DNA of 35,234 nucleotides, from the NCBI RefSeq assembly GCF_003606285.1, contig NZ_CP028889.1, forward strand, positions 1-35,234, written 5' to 3'. Below the pieces are notes generated by a model. The model was not told the origin of the DNA. It searched no databases and worked only from the letters and a program-made list of their open reading frames with translations. Below, piece after piece: positions 1 through 9,144 of the stretch. This DNA is from Borrelia turcica IST7. Its GTDB lineage: Bacteria; Spirochaetota; Spirochaetia; Borreliales; Borreliaceae. Each line of letters begins with the position of its first letter. Position 1 is the stretch's first letter. Position numbers and translations under genes: made by a program.

Positions 1-25
1 TATTAATTTGCTAATAGTATATTTC
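1..25 (+). other. Left hairpin telomere
   Basis: The sequence starts with an AT-rich stretch followed by TAGTATA at 15-21, the conserved box 3 of Borrelia telomeres that ResT recognises. The distance of box 3 from the terminus equals that at the right end. This supports a true plasmid end rather than an arbitrary cut. The hairpin itself cannot be seen in linear sequence. Confidence 0.8.
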
Positions 26-53
26 TTTTATTCAATGCTCCTTATATAAATAC
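26..53 (+). repeat. Subtelomeric sequence, repeated internally
   Basis: These 28 bases match 23434-23461 at 24 of 28 positions, including an identical run TTTTATTCAATG. The copy inside the plasmid may be a relic of an older end or of a plasmid fusion. The match is short and AT-rich, so chance or general subtelomeric similarity is not excluded. Confidence 0.4.
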
Positions 54-164
54 ATCCGCGTCCCTAAAGATACAAAAAGGTTCCTATAAAAAAGCACTTG
101 GCAACTCATAAAAATATAATCTTGCACAAAGCGCCCCCTCAAAAAAGCAAAAGCGTCCCTACTC

Positions 165-192
165 TTGTTTTACTCATGTTAGTGTATATAAT
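165..192 (+). promoter_or_regulatory. Promoter of the first gene, very short leader
   Basis: TTGTTT at 165-170 and a perfect TATAAT at 187-192 are 16 bp apart. The ATG of the following gene is only 9 bases past the -10 box. There is no room for a ribosome binding site, so the transcript would be leaderless or nearly so. Confidence 0.55.
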
Positions 193-201
193 TGTATATA
201 A

Positions 202-996
202 ATGTTTAATTTTTTACATCTCTTTACAAAGAAACGAAAGAATATTACTAAAAAGCATTCTACTGATATTATTAGCGTCAATTCTAGTGAATTCATTCTA
301 TTAGCTACTGCTTTAATTCAGTCTGGCAATATTAAACATAATCTACTTGGTATTATAATGTCAACTGGTATTCCTCTTGCTCATCTGAATGATAAGATTA
401 TACTTAAACAAAAAAGTAATAATACTATCATTTACAAGATAACTAATAGTAAAGAATTTATAAGACATACTTTAATTGATCCTAAACTGGTTGTTCATTC
501 TATTAGGGCACTTTATCTTAAAAATCCTTACCCTCACTATAATGCATGGGAACTTAATAGAATTCTTAAAAAAGTACTTCGTTCTAATATTACTACAAAG
601 ACTTTAGAGAAAATATACTCTCTAATTCTCTCTCAAAGCACTTCACTAGCTCAAAAGAATGCCTCTGTCAACAACATTCAATTGGTTAGAAAACCTGTTA
701 TAGAAAGTTTTGCTAAGATAATACTACATATTAATTCATTTACTCCCCTAAGGATTAATAAAGCTAATCTTGCTTTTTATAAAGCTAGTAATTCTCTTGT
801 TAAGCACACTATTGCTCTTCTTATAGAGGATTTCTTCTCCGCCAACAATCTTGCTACTCATAAAAATACACTACATAATCTTAATGCATTCCTTAAGGTT
901 AAGCTTAAAGAGAAAGGCATTAATTTTAAATCTACTTATAAACATAGAAAAGAGCTTTTATCTTCTATCCTTTCTACACAAAAATCATTTTTCTAA
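202..996 (+). CDS. Hypothetical plasmid protein, 264 aa
   Basis: I do not recognise this protein with certainty. It is basic, has no signal peptide or membrane segment, and looks cytoplasmic and mostly helical. The stretch around residues 45-75 (LLGIIMSTGIPLAHL, then a beta-like KIILKQKSNNTIIYKI) loosely recalls the box I region of tyrosine recombinases. The catalytic arginine expected there is absent, so this is only a hint. The ATG at 202 was chosen because a TATAAT box lies 9 bases upstream; there is no Shine-Dalgarno sequence. It is the most telomere-proximal left gene and is followed by the beta-barrel gene on the same strand. An overlapping frame at 98-304 was discarded. Confidence 0.65.
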   Translation: MFNFLHLFTKKRKNITKKHSTDIISVNSSEFILLATALIQSGNIKHNLLGIIMSTGIPLAHLNDKIILKQKSNNTIIYKITNSKEFIRHTLIDPKLVVHSIRALYLKNPYPHYNAWELNRILKKVLRSNITTKTLEKIYSLILSQSTSLAQKNASVNNIQLVRKPVIESFAKIILHINSFTPLRINKANLAFYKASNSLVKHTIALLIEDFFSANNLATHKNTLHNLNAFLKVKLKEKGINFKSTYKHRKELLSSILSTQKSFF

Positions 997-1149
997 CTCT
1001 CCTCCTCTTAAACACAATTCATTCTAAAGAAAAGACTCCTTTACAAAGGCTATTTTGATTGTTAAGATGAAGCTTATTAGAAATAAATAAGCTTCTTAAA
1101 AGAGCGAAAGTTCTTATTTGTGTTTATAAATGGTGTAAAATTTTAATAA

Positions 1150-2217
1150 ATGCATCTCATAAAACTTATGACGGCTATTCTCTCTCTTCTAGTAGTTGTC
1201 CCTAACTCTTATTCTTACAATCATTTATTTCAACACAGGAATGACGGGGTTGATAAATACAATATTGAGCTTTTAAATGATAGCTATGGCTTTTCTTTTA
1301 GTGATTTCTTTGATGACCTTCGTAGTGGTTCTATCGTCTTTACTTTTGAATCTAAGTACAACTTTACTCTTAACATAGAAACTCACTCTTTTACCTACAG
1401 AGGTTATAAAGATGACCCTATTGCGGTTCAAACTAGGACTGATATTATTGAACTGGGGGCTTTATACTTCTTCCCCTTTACCTTAATAAAAGATTCATCC
1501 TACTTTGGTCATATTGATTTTGGCATTGGCTTTAAAAACTTACTTTATGGCAACTGGGGTGGTGCTTTAACACAAAATACTCTGCATCTTCTTGTAAGGC
1601 AAACTAGACCCGCTCCTGTAGCCTATGAGCCATATAATTACAGGGGGTTCATCTCCTCTGCTTTTCTCTACTCCTATGGAGGACTACTTTTACTTGAGAA
1701 CTATCTTGATTTTTCTTACTTTGCTGATTTTTTTGCTAAAATAAGTTTTGGGGTTGATCTTAGAAACAAAGACATTGGTCTTGTTACTAAACTTTTCTTT
1801 CAAACTCAAAACAAGATTGACGAAATTAAAGCTTATGCTATAACTCAAGAAGCTGAGAGTGGCTTGGGCATTCAATACAAACTCTATTCCAAAAACTTTA
1901 CCTCCGTTAACACTATTCACATAGAAAATTTCTCTAGTAACAATCGCTTCTTTAGTGTTGGGGGGTTTGGGGTTATCTTTACCAAAGAATATGATACTCC
2001 CCAACAACATGCTATTTTTGCTTTAAGCAATCTATTCTCTTTTGCTTACGAGTGGATGATTCCCTTTCAAATAAGAAGCATACTCTACTACTCTCTTACG
2101 CCTCAACTTAAATCCTACGCTGCTATTGCCACCAATTATGATATTAATCTTCCCGATAAAGACTCATTTACTAATAGATTCTCCTCTGGTATCTCTTTTA
2201 CTCTCCTCTCTCACTAG
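1150..2217 (+). CDS. Putative outer-membrane beta-barrel protein
   Basis: The 355-aa protein starts with a typical export signal: a short basic start, a hydrophobic core around residues 7-18, and a likely signal peptidase I site near NSYS-Y at 20-24. There is no lipobox cysteine. The rest is rich in aromatic residues and alternating polar/hydrophobic strands, such as the YFFPFTLIKDSSYFGHIDFGIGF region and several Gly-Phe/Tyr pairs. It ends in a strand-like GISFTLLSH. This pattern suggests an outer-membrane barrel or porin-like protein. I cannot name a family. TAAAAT at 1136-1141 lies 8 bases before the ATG, again with almost no leader. A transport or adhesin role would be guesswork. Confidence 0.6.
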   Translation: MHLIKLMTAILSLLVVVPNSYSYNHLFQHRNDGVDKYNIELLNDSYGFSFSDFFDDLRSGSIVFTFESKYNFTLNIETHSFTYRGYKDDPIAVQTRTDIIELGALYFFPFTLIKDSSYFGHIDFGIGFKNLLYGNWGGALTQNTLHLLVRQTRPAPVAYEPYNYRGFISSAFLYSYGGLLLLENYLDFSYFADFFAKISFGVDLRNKDIGLVTKLFFQTQNKIDEIKAYAITQEAESGLGIQYKLYSKNFTSVNTIHIENFSSNNRFFSVGGFGVIFTKEYDTPQQHAIFALSNLFSFAYEWMIPFQIRSILYYSLTPQLKSYAAIATNYDINLPDKDSFTNRFSSGISFTLLSH

Positions 2218-2902
2218 AATCTAAGCATAAGCCATTAAAATAGATGAAACATTCTTAAGTTCAATAAAGAGTTCATTGCAAAAGTAGAAGTAAAAATACT
2301 AGAAAACAACTCTCATAAACATTTGATTCAATTCTAAATAGAACGAATTCTATAGAAACATTGATATATCATAGAATATAAAAACAAATACAATGCTACT
2401 GATAGGAAAAGTTACTGATTCATACAAAAAGATAGATATAATCTTCATAATAAATTGATTATCAAATTGAAAAATATCAAAGAAAAGTAACAAAAAACAT
2501 AAAGAAACAACAGTGATATCATCTCTCTATTTTAACTATTTAATAGTATAGAATAAAAATAATAAAAGACTCTTACTTTTTATTTATTAGAATAATTATT
2601 ACTAATAATATTTACACTTATTAAACTCAATTCAATGATTTCTATCATATAAACATATAGCCTATTCCACTCAGTATATACTCAATTTTATAAATAATTA
2701 TTCATTAAATTTATCCATAATGCTACATCACTTTAAACTTAAAAAATGCAAAATACATAAAATATAAACCTTACTTGTAGATTTTAAGTATTAAAGAATA
2801 AGAAAATATTATATCTCAAATTTAGAAAAAAATTACTACAACCATTAAAATAACACAACCTAATTCCCTACTCTACATAAAAACAAAAAAATAAAAATAG
2901 CG
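2218..2902. other. AT-rich intergenic stretch, no gene seen
   Basis: Nearly 700 bases with stops in all frames and no ribosome-binding-site-linked ORF. It is composed mostly of A/T runs. I see no RNA gene or clear repeat. Confidence 0.6.
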
Positions 2903-2933
2903 ATAAGGCCAAAGAACTATGCCTTAGCCTTAT
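2903..2933 (-). terminator. Terminator of the ospC/vsp-type gene
   Basis: ATAAGGC at 2903-2909 pairs with GCCTTAT at 2927-2933. An overlapping GCCTT allows an alternative stem. On the minus strand the hairpin is followed by a T-rich tract. It lies about 70 bases past the stop codon of the lipoprotein gene. Confidence 0.65.
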
Positions 2934-2999
2934 TTATTGACTTTATTTTATACTAATTACTTACTTGATTAAAGATAATCTCCATAATAAAATTTAAAC

Positions 3000-3662
3000 T
3001 TATTTAACCTTACTAGGTGATGTAAGTTCTTTAATTGAAGCCCCTAATACTTCTTCAGTAGACTTTACTAAATCCTCCACTGCATTGTTTAGTTTCTCAA
3101 GTTCGTCAGCTCCCTTGGTTTTGTCATTATGAGATACCAGTATGGCTTTCTTTGCATCGTCATCAAGAGCTGCTCCTGCTGCTACCCCAAGCGCAACATT
3201 TTCGCCCCGCAATTTATTCAAAAATGCAACATTTTTCTCTTTTACAGTAGCAATTTTCCCTTTAATTGCTTCACCAAACTTGCTACCTACTTTTTCTAAC
3301 TCTAATACTCTTGCTCCGACATCTAACACTACTTGATGCACTCCTGCAAGTAATGAGCTATTCTTACCAACATCAGCTCCAATACCATTTCCCGTAATCT
3401 TTTGCCCAATAGCTTTTGCAAGCTCACCTATTGAACCAACTAAGCCATCAACTTTCTTAACACTAGCCATAAAAGCACTGATCTCTTCTATTTTTTTACT
3501 TACTGCCGCTAAGTCAATAGCCTTTTCCTGTTTTTTTGTTTGTCCAGATGCTCCTCCAGTTTGACTACCCTCTGAATTTTGACTATCCTCTGAACCTGAA
3601 TTATTACAAGCTATAAATAAAAATAAAGTCATTAATATTGCACTTAATGTATTCTTCTTCAT
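3000..3662 (-). CDS. ospC: OspC/Vsp-family outer surface lipoprotein
   Basis: This 220-aa protein begins MKKNTLSAILMTLFLFIACN, which is the leader of B. burgdorferi OspC (recalled) with only S to A before the lipidated cysteine. The mature part follows the Vsp/OspC plan: AIDLAAVSKKIEEISAF, GELAKAIGQKI, SSLLAGVH, TKGADELEKL and a C-terminal ELTSPSK. Such proteins are helical dimeric surface lipoproteins needed for early mammalian infection (OspC) or serotype switching (Vsp). The helix 1 segment looks more like relapsing-fever Vsp than OspC. The AAAGGAGG ribosome binding site and the GCACAAAT spacer before the ATG also match the ospC leader. The gene stands alone between two non-coding stretches, away from the usual cp26 position of ospC. 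Confidence 0.9.
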   Translation of the reverse strand: MKKNTLSAILMTLFLFIACNNSGSEDSQNSEGSQTGGASGQTKKQEKAIDLAAVSKKIEEISAFMASVKKVDGLVGSIGELAKAIGQKITGNGIGADVGKNSSLLAGVHQVVLDVGARVLELEKVGSKFGEAIKGKIATVKEKNVAFLNKLRGENVALGVAAGAALDDDAKKAILVSHNDKTKGADELEKLNNAVEDLVKSTEEVLGASIKELTSPSKVK

Positions 3663-3687
3663 TATTTGTGCCTCCTTTTAACTATCA

Positions 3688-3715
3688 TTATTAGCCCAAA
3701 AATTTCAATTTTCAA
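3688..3715 (-). promoter_or_regulatory. Promoter of the ospC/vsp-type gene
   Basis: On the minus strand TTGAAA (3715-3710) and TAATAA (3693-3688) are 16 bp apart, ahead of the ribosome binding site at 3678-3671. Upstream, short complementary segments (for example ACAACAA and TTGTTGT between about 3722 and 3753) could form an operator-like structure. In Lyme Borrelia the ospC promoter has upstream inverted repeats, but the equivalence here is inference. Confidence 0.55.
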
Positions 3716-3759
3716 GAATTTAACAACAAAATTATTAAATAAAATATTGTTGTCTTTTA

Positions 3760-5120
3760 ATAATAAAATTGACAAATATTTTTATCAAGAATTAGTATAC
3801 TACAACTATAAAACAATTTAAAATCCAAATACTCAACTGAAATTATCTCAGATAATAAAAATCTCTCTGCAAGATTTAGAAATTATACATCCCATTTACT
3901 TTTTTAAATAGACAATTACTCCACACATGTACAAATTAATATTATCGAAAAATCACTTTCCCATATAAATTTTCTACGCTATTTTTAATAGGAATTGTCT
4001 TTTGGCAATCTCCCCTTCAAAATCAGATTGCTTAATAAATTTATTACTAATACATTTATCATTCCATTAAAGTATTCTTCTATTTTTTATTAAAGATTTA
4101 ATTATATCTAAATCAATTAGAATCCCATCATTCCAAAGAAACATTCTCTTAAGTAAAAAGTATAAAGAAATTCATACTGAGAGAGATCGTACCTCTTAAT
4201 AATAACCTCCTATGATGAAATTTGCTTTCAAGAGTCTTTAAACAATCCGTTAATTATTTGAAGTTTAATATATGATTACATAAATGGATATCTAAAGAAA
4301 AAAACTCTTCTCTCAAAGTTACTTTATTTTTATAAATTCTAATCTCCTTTAATTTCTTAATAAATTCGGTTATATATGCAAATATTTCAAAGATTAGTTT
4401 CTCCAAATATAATTAAACTAATACTAAAGTTAAATATACTCAAAACCTGAGATCTGCTGCAAACAACTCAAATTTTCAAATAAAAGATCAATAGAACTTA
4501 ACACCTACAAAACAAAATTCATTAGTAAAGAATAAGATTATTATTCACATGTTGTATTTCTTCCTATAAATTATATAAATAATAATAACTCTAAACAAAT
4601 TATTTGCGCAATGTTAACATAAACTCAGAAGACAAAAATAATAAATATATTCTTATGGTAATACACACAAACATTGAATTATATACTTTAAAAAGATTTA
4701 TATCTCTACTAAAAAACTACCAATTTAACATATATTCAAATATGCACAAAATATTATTAAGAAAATACTTTAATTAAAATATATAAACCTTCGAAGCAAT
4801 CAAAATTAAGACTATCACCCTTTTATAAATATCTGAAATACATGAGTACTTTTAGATTCTTACCTTCAACTATCAAAAACCTAGAACCATATCTAAATTT
4901 ATATACCCACTTTAGCATAGAATCTTTACATTTATACTCATTGCATAAACAATAAAAATAATCATAATTGTGGTAAATATTATTATCAAATAAAATCAAC
5001 TATACTTACAAGGACTAATATTTAATTAAATTCTAATGATAAATTACTATCTTAATTTTTCAAAAATATTATTTAAAATCCATTTACAAAAACTTGTAAA
5101 CAATATACTATGTATTAAAC
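3760..5120. other. Large AT-rich intergenic region, no gene seen
   Basis: About 1.36 kb without a credible ORF on either strand. It contains many short A/T tracts and no obvious tandem repeat. It may be decayed plasmid DNA or upstream regulatory DNA of the lipoprotein gene at 3000-3662; nothing in it decides between these. Confidence 0.6.
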
Positions 5121-5141
5121 ATGATACTAAAAGGAGGGAAT

Positions 5142-5642
5142 GTGTCATTTTCTTTTAAAAATTCAAAATTAACAAAGGTATTTTTAGTACTTTTATTTGC
5201 ATCGTGTTCCTCCTTAAAGCTAGAACACGATGAATTTAATAGCAAATTAAGAGTATATCAACATTTAAACAAAAACTGTGAACTAAAAGGTGTTTTTGAC
5301 TATAAAAACAAGATAACTAAAATATTCTTATACGCTAAGTTCAGAAATCACAGTATAGTAAAGCAAACTCCACTAAAGTTAGCAGATGGAACTAAAATAG
5401 AAGGCAAAACAAGATATGAATATAACAATAATGCTTTTATTGGAAGCTGGATTAACTATTCTTCCTTTAGTCTCAACAAGATTATTTTAGAGAAAATGCT
5501 AAAAGAAGAAGAACACCTTTACAACAAAGAACATATTAAAATTCAAATTGGTTTAGAAGAAGTAGAAATTAACAAATCTAAACTGATAGATTTTTTATCT
5601 ATGCTTGATGCAACTGAAAAAAAATACGCTCAAAAAAAGTAA
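5142..5642 (+). CDS. Putative lipoprotein, 166 aa
   Basis: A small secreted lipoprotein: a basic N-terminus, hydrophobic core KVFLVLLFA and lipobox FASC near residues 20-23. The mature domain is a charged alpha/beta protein that I do not recognise. The start was placed at GTG 5142 because the strong ribosome binding site AAAGGAGGG lies at 5130-5138. The in-frame ATG at 5121 would put that site inside the coding sequence. A long stem-loop overlaps the stop codon. Its length and architecture resemble the small plasmid lipoproteins of the cp26-like genes further on. The function is unknown. Confidence 0.65.
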   Translation: MSFSFKNSKLTKVFLVLLFASCSSLKLEHDEFNSKLRVYQHLNKNCELKGVFDYKNKITKIFLYAKFRNHSIVKQTPLKLADGTKIEGKTRYEYNNNAFIGSWINYSSFSLNKIILEKMLKEEEHLYNKEHIKIQIGLEEVEINKSKLIDFLSMLDATEKKYAQKK

Positions 5643-5697
5643 AAGACTTAAAGTTAGTAGTAAAATAAACTTGATTACTAATCATAGGTCTTTTACT
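5638..5697 (+). terminator. Long stem-loop at the lipoprotein gene end
   Basis: AGTAAAAGAC at 5638-5647 is complementary to GTCTTTTACT at 5688-5697. Inner segments (TTAGTAGT and ATTACTAAT) allow the stem to extend. It overlaps the stop codon and probably acts as a terminator. Confidence 0.5.
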
Positions 5698-6021
5698 AGC
5701 CTATAAGTAAAAATTTGAATTATATTTATCACATCCTCCACAAAAATAATATAAAAACTAAATTATAAATGTTATAAACAAAAATACATTCTAAATTTAT
5801 ATTTAGTTAGTATTAAGTTTAGATTCATACTGTATACAGATTAAAATAATACTCAATATAAATTGATATCTAGTATAGATTGATATTATCATGAGTATAT
5901 ATAAAACATAAAAAATATTAAGGCAAAAGTTAAAGTTGCATAAAAATCAAATGAGAACAAGACACTTTACAAGTGACAGATCTGTTAAAAGAAAATCCTA
6001 TAAATTGCATAAAATGACAAA

Positions 6022-6039
6022 GGCTACCGTAGGGTAGCC
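6022..6039 (-). terminator. Terminator of the partition operon
   Basis: GGCTACC (6022-6028) and GGTAGCC (6033-6039) form a perfect 7-bp GC-rich stem with a 4-base loop. It lies about 110 bases past the end of the PF49 gene. On the minus strand it is followed by a T-rich stretch. Confidence 0.6.
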
Positions 6040-6149
6040 AACATATTATTCTAATCAAACAATAAGAGTGAGACTTTAAATCTCAGTCTATAGAATAATT
6101 ATAAACTATTTTATTTTTTTGTAAAGTCTTTTTTATAGTTTTTATGCGA

Positions 6150-6713
6150 TTAAACTGAATTATCCTTCTTTAAAGTATTATATTTGTTTTGCATTTTATA
6201 AAAAAATTCCTTCTCATTCTTATAGATTTCCTTAAGCAAAAAACTAGCAAATTTTATATTAGATTTATAAAAAAGAAAGCACTCTTCATCATCCAATTGA
6301 AACCTTAAAGGCTTTAAAGAGTTGACATTGCTTCTACTAACAATATTGCCGTTTTCAAGCACCTTAATGGCATAATCCACTCCTCTATTTAAAATTAAAT
6401 CATAATCTATTTTACCACTATCAATACCCACTACTAGCTTAATATACCTATATACAGAAGTCTTAGCTATTTTATAATCCCTTATAAACCCTGTAAAACT
6501 TTTGTATCCGTCAATAGCATAGTACTTGCTTTCATTAATTTCCTTTAATATTCTAGCTGTCTCTATTTTATTGTAAGATTCTTCTTTAATTAAAACCTTA
6601 AGCTTTTCCTTCAATTCTAAATATCTTGTTTCTCGTGTTTTGTTTTTTTTCTTTATTTCACAAGTTTCTAAATCACCTCTTCTAACTATCTCTATTTTTC
6701 TAATCTTACTCAT
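6150..6713 (-). CDS. PF49 plasmid partition protein
   Basis: This 187-aa basic protein occupies the last place in the Borrelia partition cluster, where the PF49 family is found. PF49 is a Borrelia-specific, ParB-like partner of ParA thought to work in plasmid segregation or copy control. The N-terminus (KIRKIEIVRRGDLETCEIKK) and the segment YAIDGYKSFTGFIRDYKIAKTSVYRYIKL, which looks like a helix-turn-helix, fit DNA binding. The start was moved to the internal ATG at 6713 because GAGG lies just upstream of it, within the longer frame that begins at 6725. A palindromic spacer separates it from parA. The assignment rests on motif memory and gene order. Confidence 0.8.
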   Translation of the reverse strand: MSKIRKIEIVRRGDLETCEIKKKNKTRETRYLELKEKLKVLIKEESYNKIETARILKEINESKYYAIDGYKSFTGFIRDYKIAKTSVYRYIKLVVGIDSGKIDYDLILNRGVDYAIKVLENGNIVSRSNVNSLKPLRFQLDDEECFLFYKSNIKFASFLLKEIYKNEKEFFYKMQNKYNTLKKDNSV

Positions 6714-6731
6714 TGTATACCTCATTTAGAG

Positions 6732-6768
6732 TAGTTCCGTTTGGAACAAGTAGTGCCACTTAGAACTA
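6732..6768. promoter_or_regulatory. Inverted repeats between parA and PF49 (parS-like)
   Basis: Three nested or adjacent symmetries occur in 37 bp: TAGTTC (6732-6737) against GAACTA (6763-6768), the perfect palindrome GTTCCGTTTGGAAC in arms at 6734-6738 and 6743-6747, and AGTGCCACT at 6752-6760. The overlap with the parA stop region and the place inside the partition operon suggest a centromere-like or autoregulatory site. No binding data support this. Confidence 0.5.
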
Positions 6769-7527
6769 TTTATTTATTTTGCTCAAAAATTTTTCCAATA
6801 TTTCCTCATAAGCTTTATAATAATCTTCATTTGGGTTAAAGTTATCTCTGTAAAAGATAGTTTTTCTTAAGTTATCTCTCTTAGGTACACTTCCTAAGAA
6901 ATTTTCCTTATATTCATTTTCAATAAATTCCTTTAATTCTTTGTCTATATTTTGCCGTTCTATTAAATTAGTTATTAAATAAAATGTTGGTAATTCACTT
7001 CTAAATATATCTCTCAATCTATTAGTCATTAAATCTAAGCTTTCAATTGCCCACTGATCGGTTGGTAAGGGTATAATAAGGTAATCAGTAATTATTAAGC
7101 TATTATTAAGCAAACTTCCCAGAGTAGGTGCTGTATCCATAATAATAAAATTATATCTAATCTGTACATAGCTTAAAAATATTTTAAGTAGACTTTCTTT
7201 TAAAGATATACTTTCTTCGTTAAATTGACTTAGTGTCAAATGACTTGCTATGAAATCAATGTTTTCACTTATATTTATAATTGCGTTTTCAATGTCTAGC
7301 TCTTTCTTTAACACCCTGTATATATTTGTTTTTTTTATATCTATATTTTTGCTTTTTATAAGATTAATATAAAAACTTGTACTGCTTGCTTGTGGATCCA
7401 GATCAATTAGTAAGATTTTATACTTTTTACTTGAGAGGATATTGCTAAAAAATAAAGCTGTTGTACTTTTACCAACACCGCCCTTAATTGAAGCTACAGT
7501 TATTATCTTTGGTTTTTTTCTATCCAT
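6766..7527 (-). CDS. parA: ParA-type partition ATPase (PF32)
   Basis: This 253-aa Walker-type ATPase separates replicated plasmid copies and fixes plasmid compatibility. It has the deviant Walker A motif KGGVGKST at residues 15-22 (signature lysine K15), LLIDLDPQAS near residue 40 (A'), and Walker B FIIMDTAPTLGS. The C-terminal half has the usual PFYLITNLI-type strand. Its length of about 250 aa is normal for Borrelia PF32 proteins. The gene order PF57/62-PF50-PF32-PF49 on one strand is the standard Borrelia cluster. Its start overlaps the end of the PF50 gene by 25 bases, suggesting translational coupling. Confidence 0.95.
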   Translation of the reverse strand: MDRKKPKIITVASIKGGVGKSTTALFFSNILSSKKYKILLIDLDPQASSTSFYINLIKSKNIDIKKTNIYRVLKKELDIENAIINISENIDFIASHLTLSQFNEESISLKESLLKIFLSYVQIRYNFIIMDTAPTLGSLLNNSLIITDYLIIPLPTDQWAIESLDLMTNRLRDIFRSELPTFYLITNLIERQNIDKELKEFIENEYKENFLGSVPKRDNLRKTIFYRDNFNPNEDYYKAYEEILEKFLSKINK

Positions 7528-8078
7528 TTTAATATTCCCTTGTCTTTACTATACTCTTTTCCATAGAACTGATAAACTTCTTTTTCCAAATTTAAAGTTC
7601 TGCTTAACAATGAATTGTAAAAATTTTTTCCCTTACTTTTTATTTTTAATAATGTATATAGACTTCTTAAATAACAAAAAACACTTCCTTTTTTAAATCT
7701 GAACTCAATATAAAATCCTTTGGTTATTCTATTAGTCTTTCTTTCTCCATTTTCCTCGTAGTTTATAATAAACGGTTTTGGTAACTTTGTAAATCCATAA
7801 TAAATTCCCATGAATCTATCTCCTTCTTTTACATGAAACAAATGTAAGCTTTCATATTGATTAGGGTCAAAAACACTTCTGAAACATAGCCAGAATTTTC
7901 CTTTATTTGGTCTTGCTTCAAAATTGTTTAGCATGCTGTAAATCTTTGTGTGATACATCGTTTTACATTCTCTTTCTTCTATTTTTTTAAAGAATTTTTT
8001 ATTTTGTCTTTCCAATTCTACCTTTCTTGCCATTAATTTTGCTTTTAGTTCGTGTATTGCTCTTTCCGTTTTCATCAT
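7503..8078 (-). CDS. PF50 plasmid maintenance protein (DUF226)
   Basis: This 191-aa basic protein belongs to the PF50 family (DUF226), found only in Borrelia replication clusters. The signature region runs KGKFWLCFRSVFDPNQYESLHLFHVKEGDRFMGIYYGF, followed by KPFIINYEENG and FYIEFRFKKGSVFCYLRSL. The N-terminus is a charged coiled-coil-like helix (MMKTERAIHELKAKLMARK). PF50 contributes to plasmid replication or maintenance; its biochemistry is not known. It starts 6 bases after the PF57/62 gene and overlaps parA at its end, so the four genes form an operon. Confidence 0.9.
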   Translation of the reverse strand: MMKTERAIHELKAKLMARKVELERQNKKFFKKIEERECKTMYHTKIYSMLNNFEARPNKGKFWLCFRSVFDPNQYESLHLFHVKEGDRFMGIYYGFTKLPKPFIINYEENGERKTNRITKGFYIEFRFKKGSVFCYLRSLYTLLKIKSKGKNFYNSLLSRTLNLEKEVYQFYGKEYSKDKGILKWIEKNQR

Positions 8079-8084
8079 TTTTCT

Positions 8085-9020
8085 CTAGTTAAAAGCTCTT
8101 AAGTTCATAATATTTGTTACCAATTCACTTGCCCTTCTTATATCATTTGGATTATCTATGTAGTTCATTTTTGGACTCTGTACTTGAACTGTATTTTTGT
8201 AAATTTCTTGTTTTTTTGTCTTATTCTTGTCTTTAAACTCTCCGATTATCATGTCAAAATCAGTATTTGTATTCCTTTTTGACATAAACCATATTTTATT
8301 TTTCTTTTTTTTGAGCGTATTTTTGAAAAAACTTAATACAGCCCTTTCTTCATATTCTATTAACTCTTCCATAAAATCTTTGAGGTTCCATAGTGTGTTT
8401 TTATAACTTACTTTTGTTTTTACAATTTCCTTCATTTCATTTAAATCTTTTTCCTGCACTTCTTTATATTTGTATAAAATGGTTTTCTCTAATGCTTCTC
8501 CTTTGTCTTCTATTGTTTTCATCTTAGAATTCTTATTTTTATTATTTATAACTTCTTTTTCACTTAAAAGATGTGAAAATATTTGATGTGAAATTTTGAA
8601 TTTTTGGTTTTTTTCTTCTAGTTTATCTCTTTTGGTAGCTTTATTTCTTGCTTGTACTTTTTTGTTTTTCTTTTCGATAAAGTAAGCTTTGCTTATTGCT
8701 TTATTAGCTATCTTTTCAAGAGTTTTATTGATTATGTAATGAGTAAAACTGCCATTATTTTTTCCAAGTGGATTAAAATCTGTTTTGAGTAGTCCAATTT
8801 TCTCAAAATTTTTAATATCATTTTGTATGGTTCTTTTTGTTACTTTTTTGAATCCTTTTTTTTCTAAGATTGAATTTACCATCATGACCACATTTTTTAA
8901 GGAATACTTTCTATTATTTTGGAAATAGTTGCATCGTAATTTTTGAATTACCCAAAATACCTTTAATCTTCTATCAACTACTTTATTAAATGGCATTTTG
9001 CTGATCTTTTCTTGCCTCAT
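8085..9020 (-). CDS. PF57/62 plasmid replication protein
   Basis: This 311-aa highly basic protein sits first in the partition operon, in the place of the Borrelia PF57/62 family, whose members act as replication initiators in linear plasmids. Residues about 25-90 (RCNYFQNNRKYSLKNVVMMVNSILEKKGFKKVTKRTIQNDIKNFEKIGLL) look like a winged-helix DNA-binding domain, including the typical TKRTIQND helix. The middle is a lysine-rich linker. The ATG at 9020 has GGGAG 6-7 bases upstream; a second ATG eight codons in is less likely. The replication origin probably lies in or just upstream of this gene, but I cannot see it. Confidence 0.85.
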   Translation of the reverse strand: MRQEKISKMPFNKVVDRRLKVFWVIQKLRCNYFQNNRKYSLKNVVMMVNSILEKKGFKKVTKRTIQNDIKNFEKIGLLKTDFNPLGKNNGSFTHYIINKTLEKIANKAISKAYFIEKKNKKVQARNKATKRDKLEEKNQKFKISHQIFSHLLSEKEVINNKNKNSKMKTIEDKGEALEKTILYKYKEVQEKDLNEMKEIVKTKVSYKNTLWNLKDFMEELIEYEERAVLSFFKNTLKKKKNKIWFMSKRNTNTDFDMIIGEFKDKNKTKKQEIYKNTVQVQSPKMNYIDNPNDIRRASELVTNIMNLRAFN

Positions 9021-9144
9021 TTTAAACTCCCATCGTTTGATTTTTGTCTTTAAAATATTACTAACATTCTAGTTAAATGCTAGTAAAAAGTAAAGTCTTT
9101 AGTTATAGAAGGTTTTGAATTATAGAACACCTTTTAAAATGTAT

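Noticed and set aside
98-304. 68-codon hydrophobic frame overlapping the first gene
   Set aside because: It overlaps the promoter and the start of the 202-996 gene in another frame and has no ribosome binding site.
1690-2010. 106-codon frame antisense to the beta-barrel gene
   Set aside because: It lies wholly inside a better supported gene and has no start signal.
5121-5141. Upstream ATG of the lipoprotein gene at 5142
   Set aside because: The strong AAAGGAGGG lies downstream of it and is correctly spaced for the GTG at 5142.
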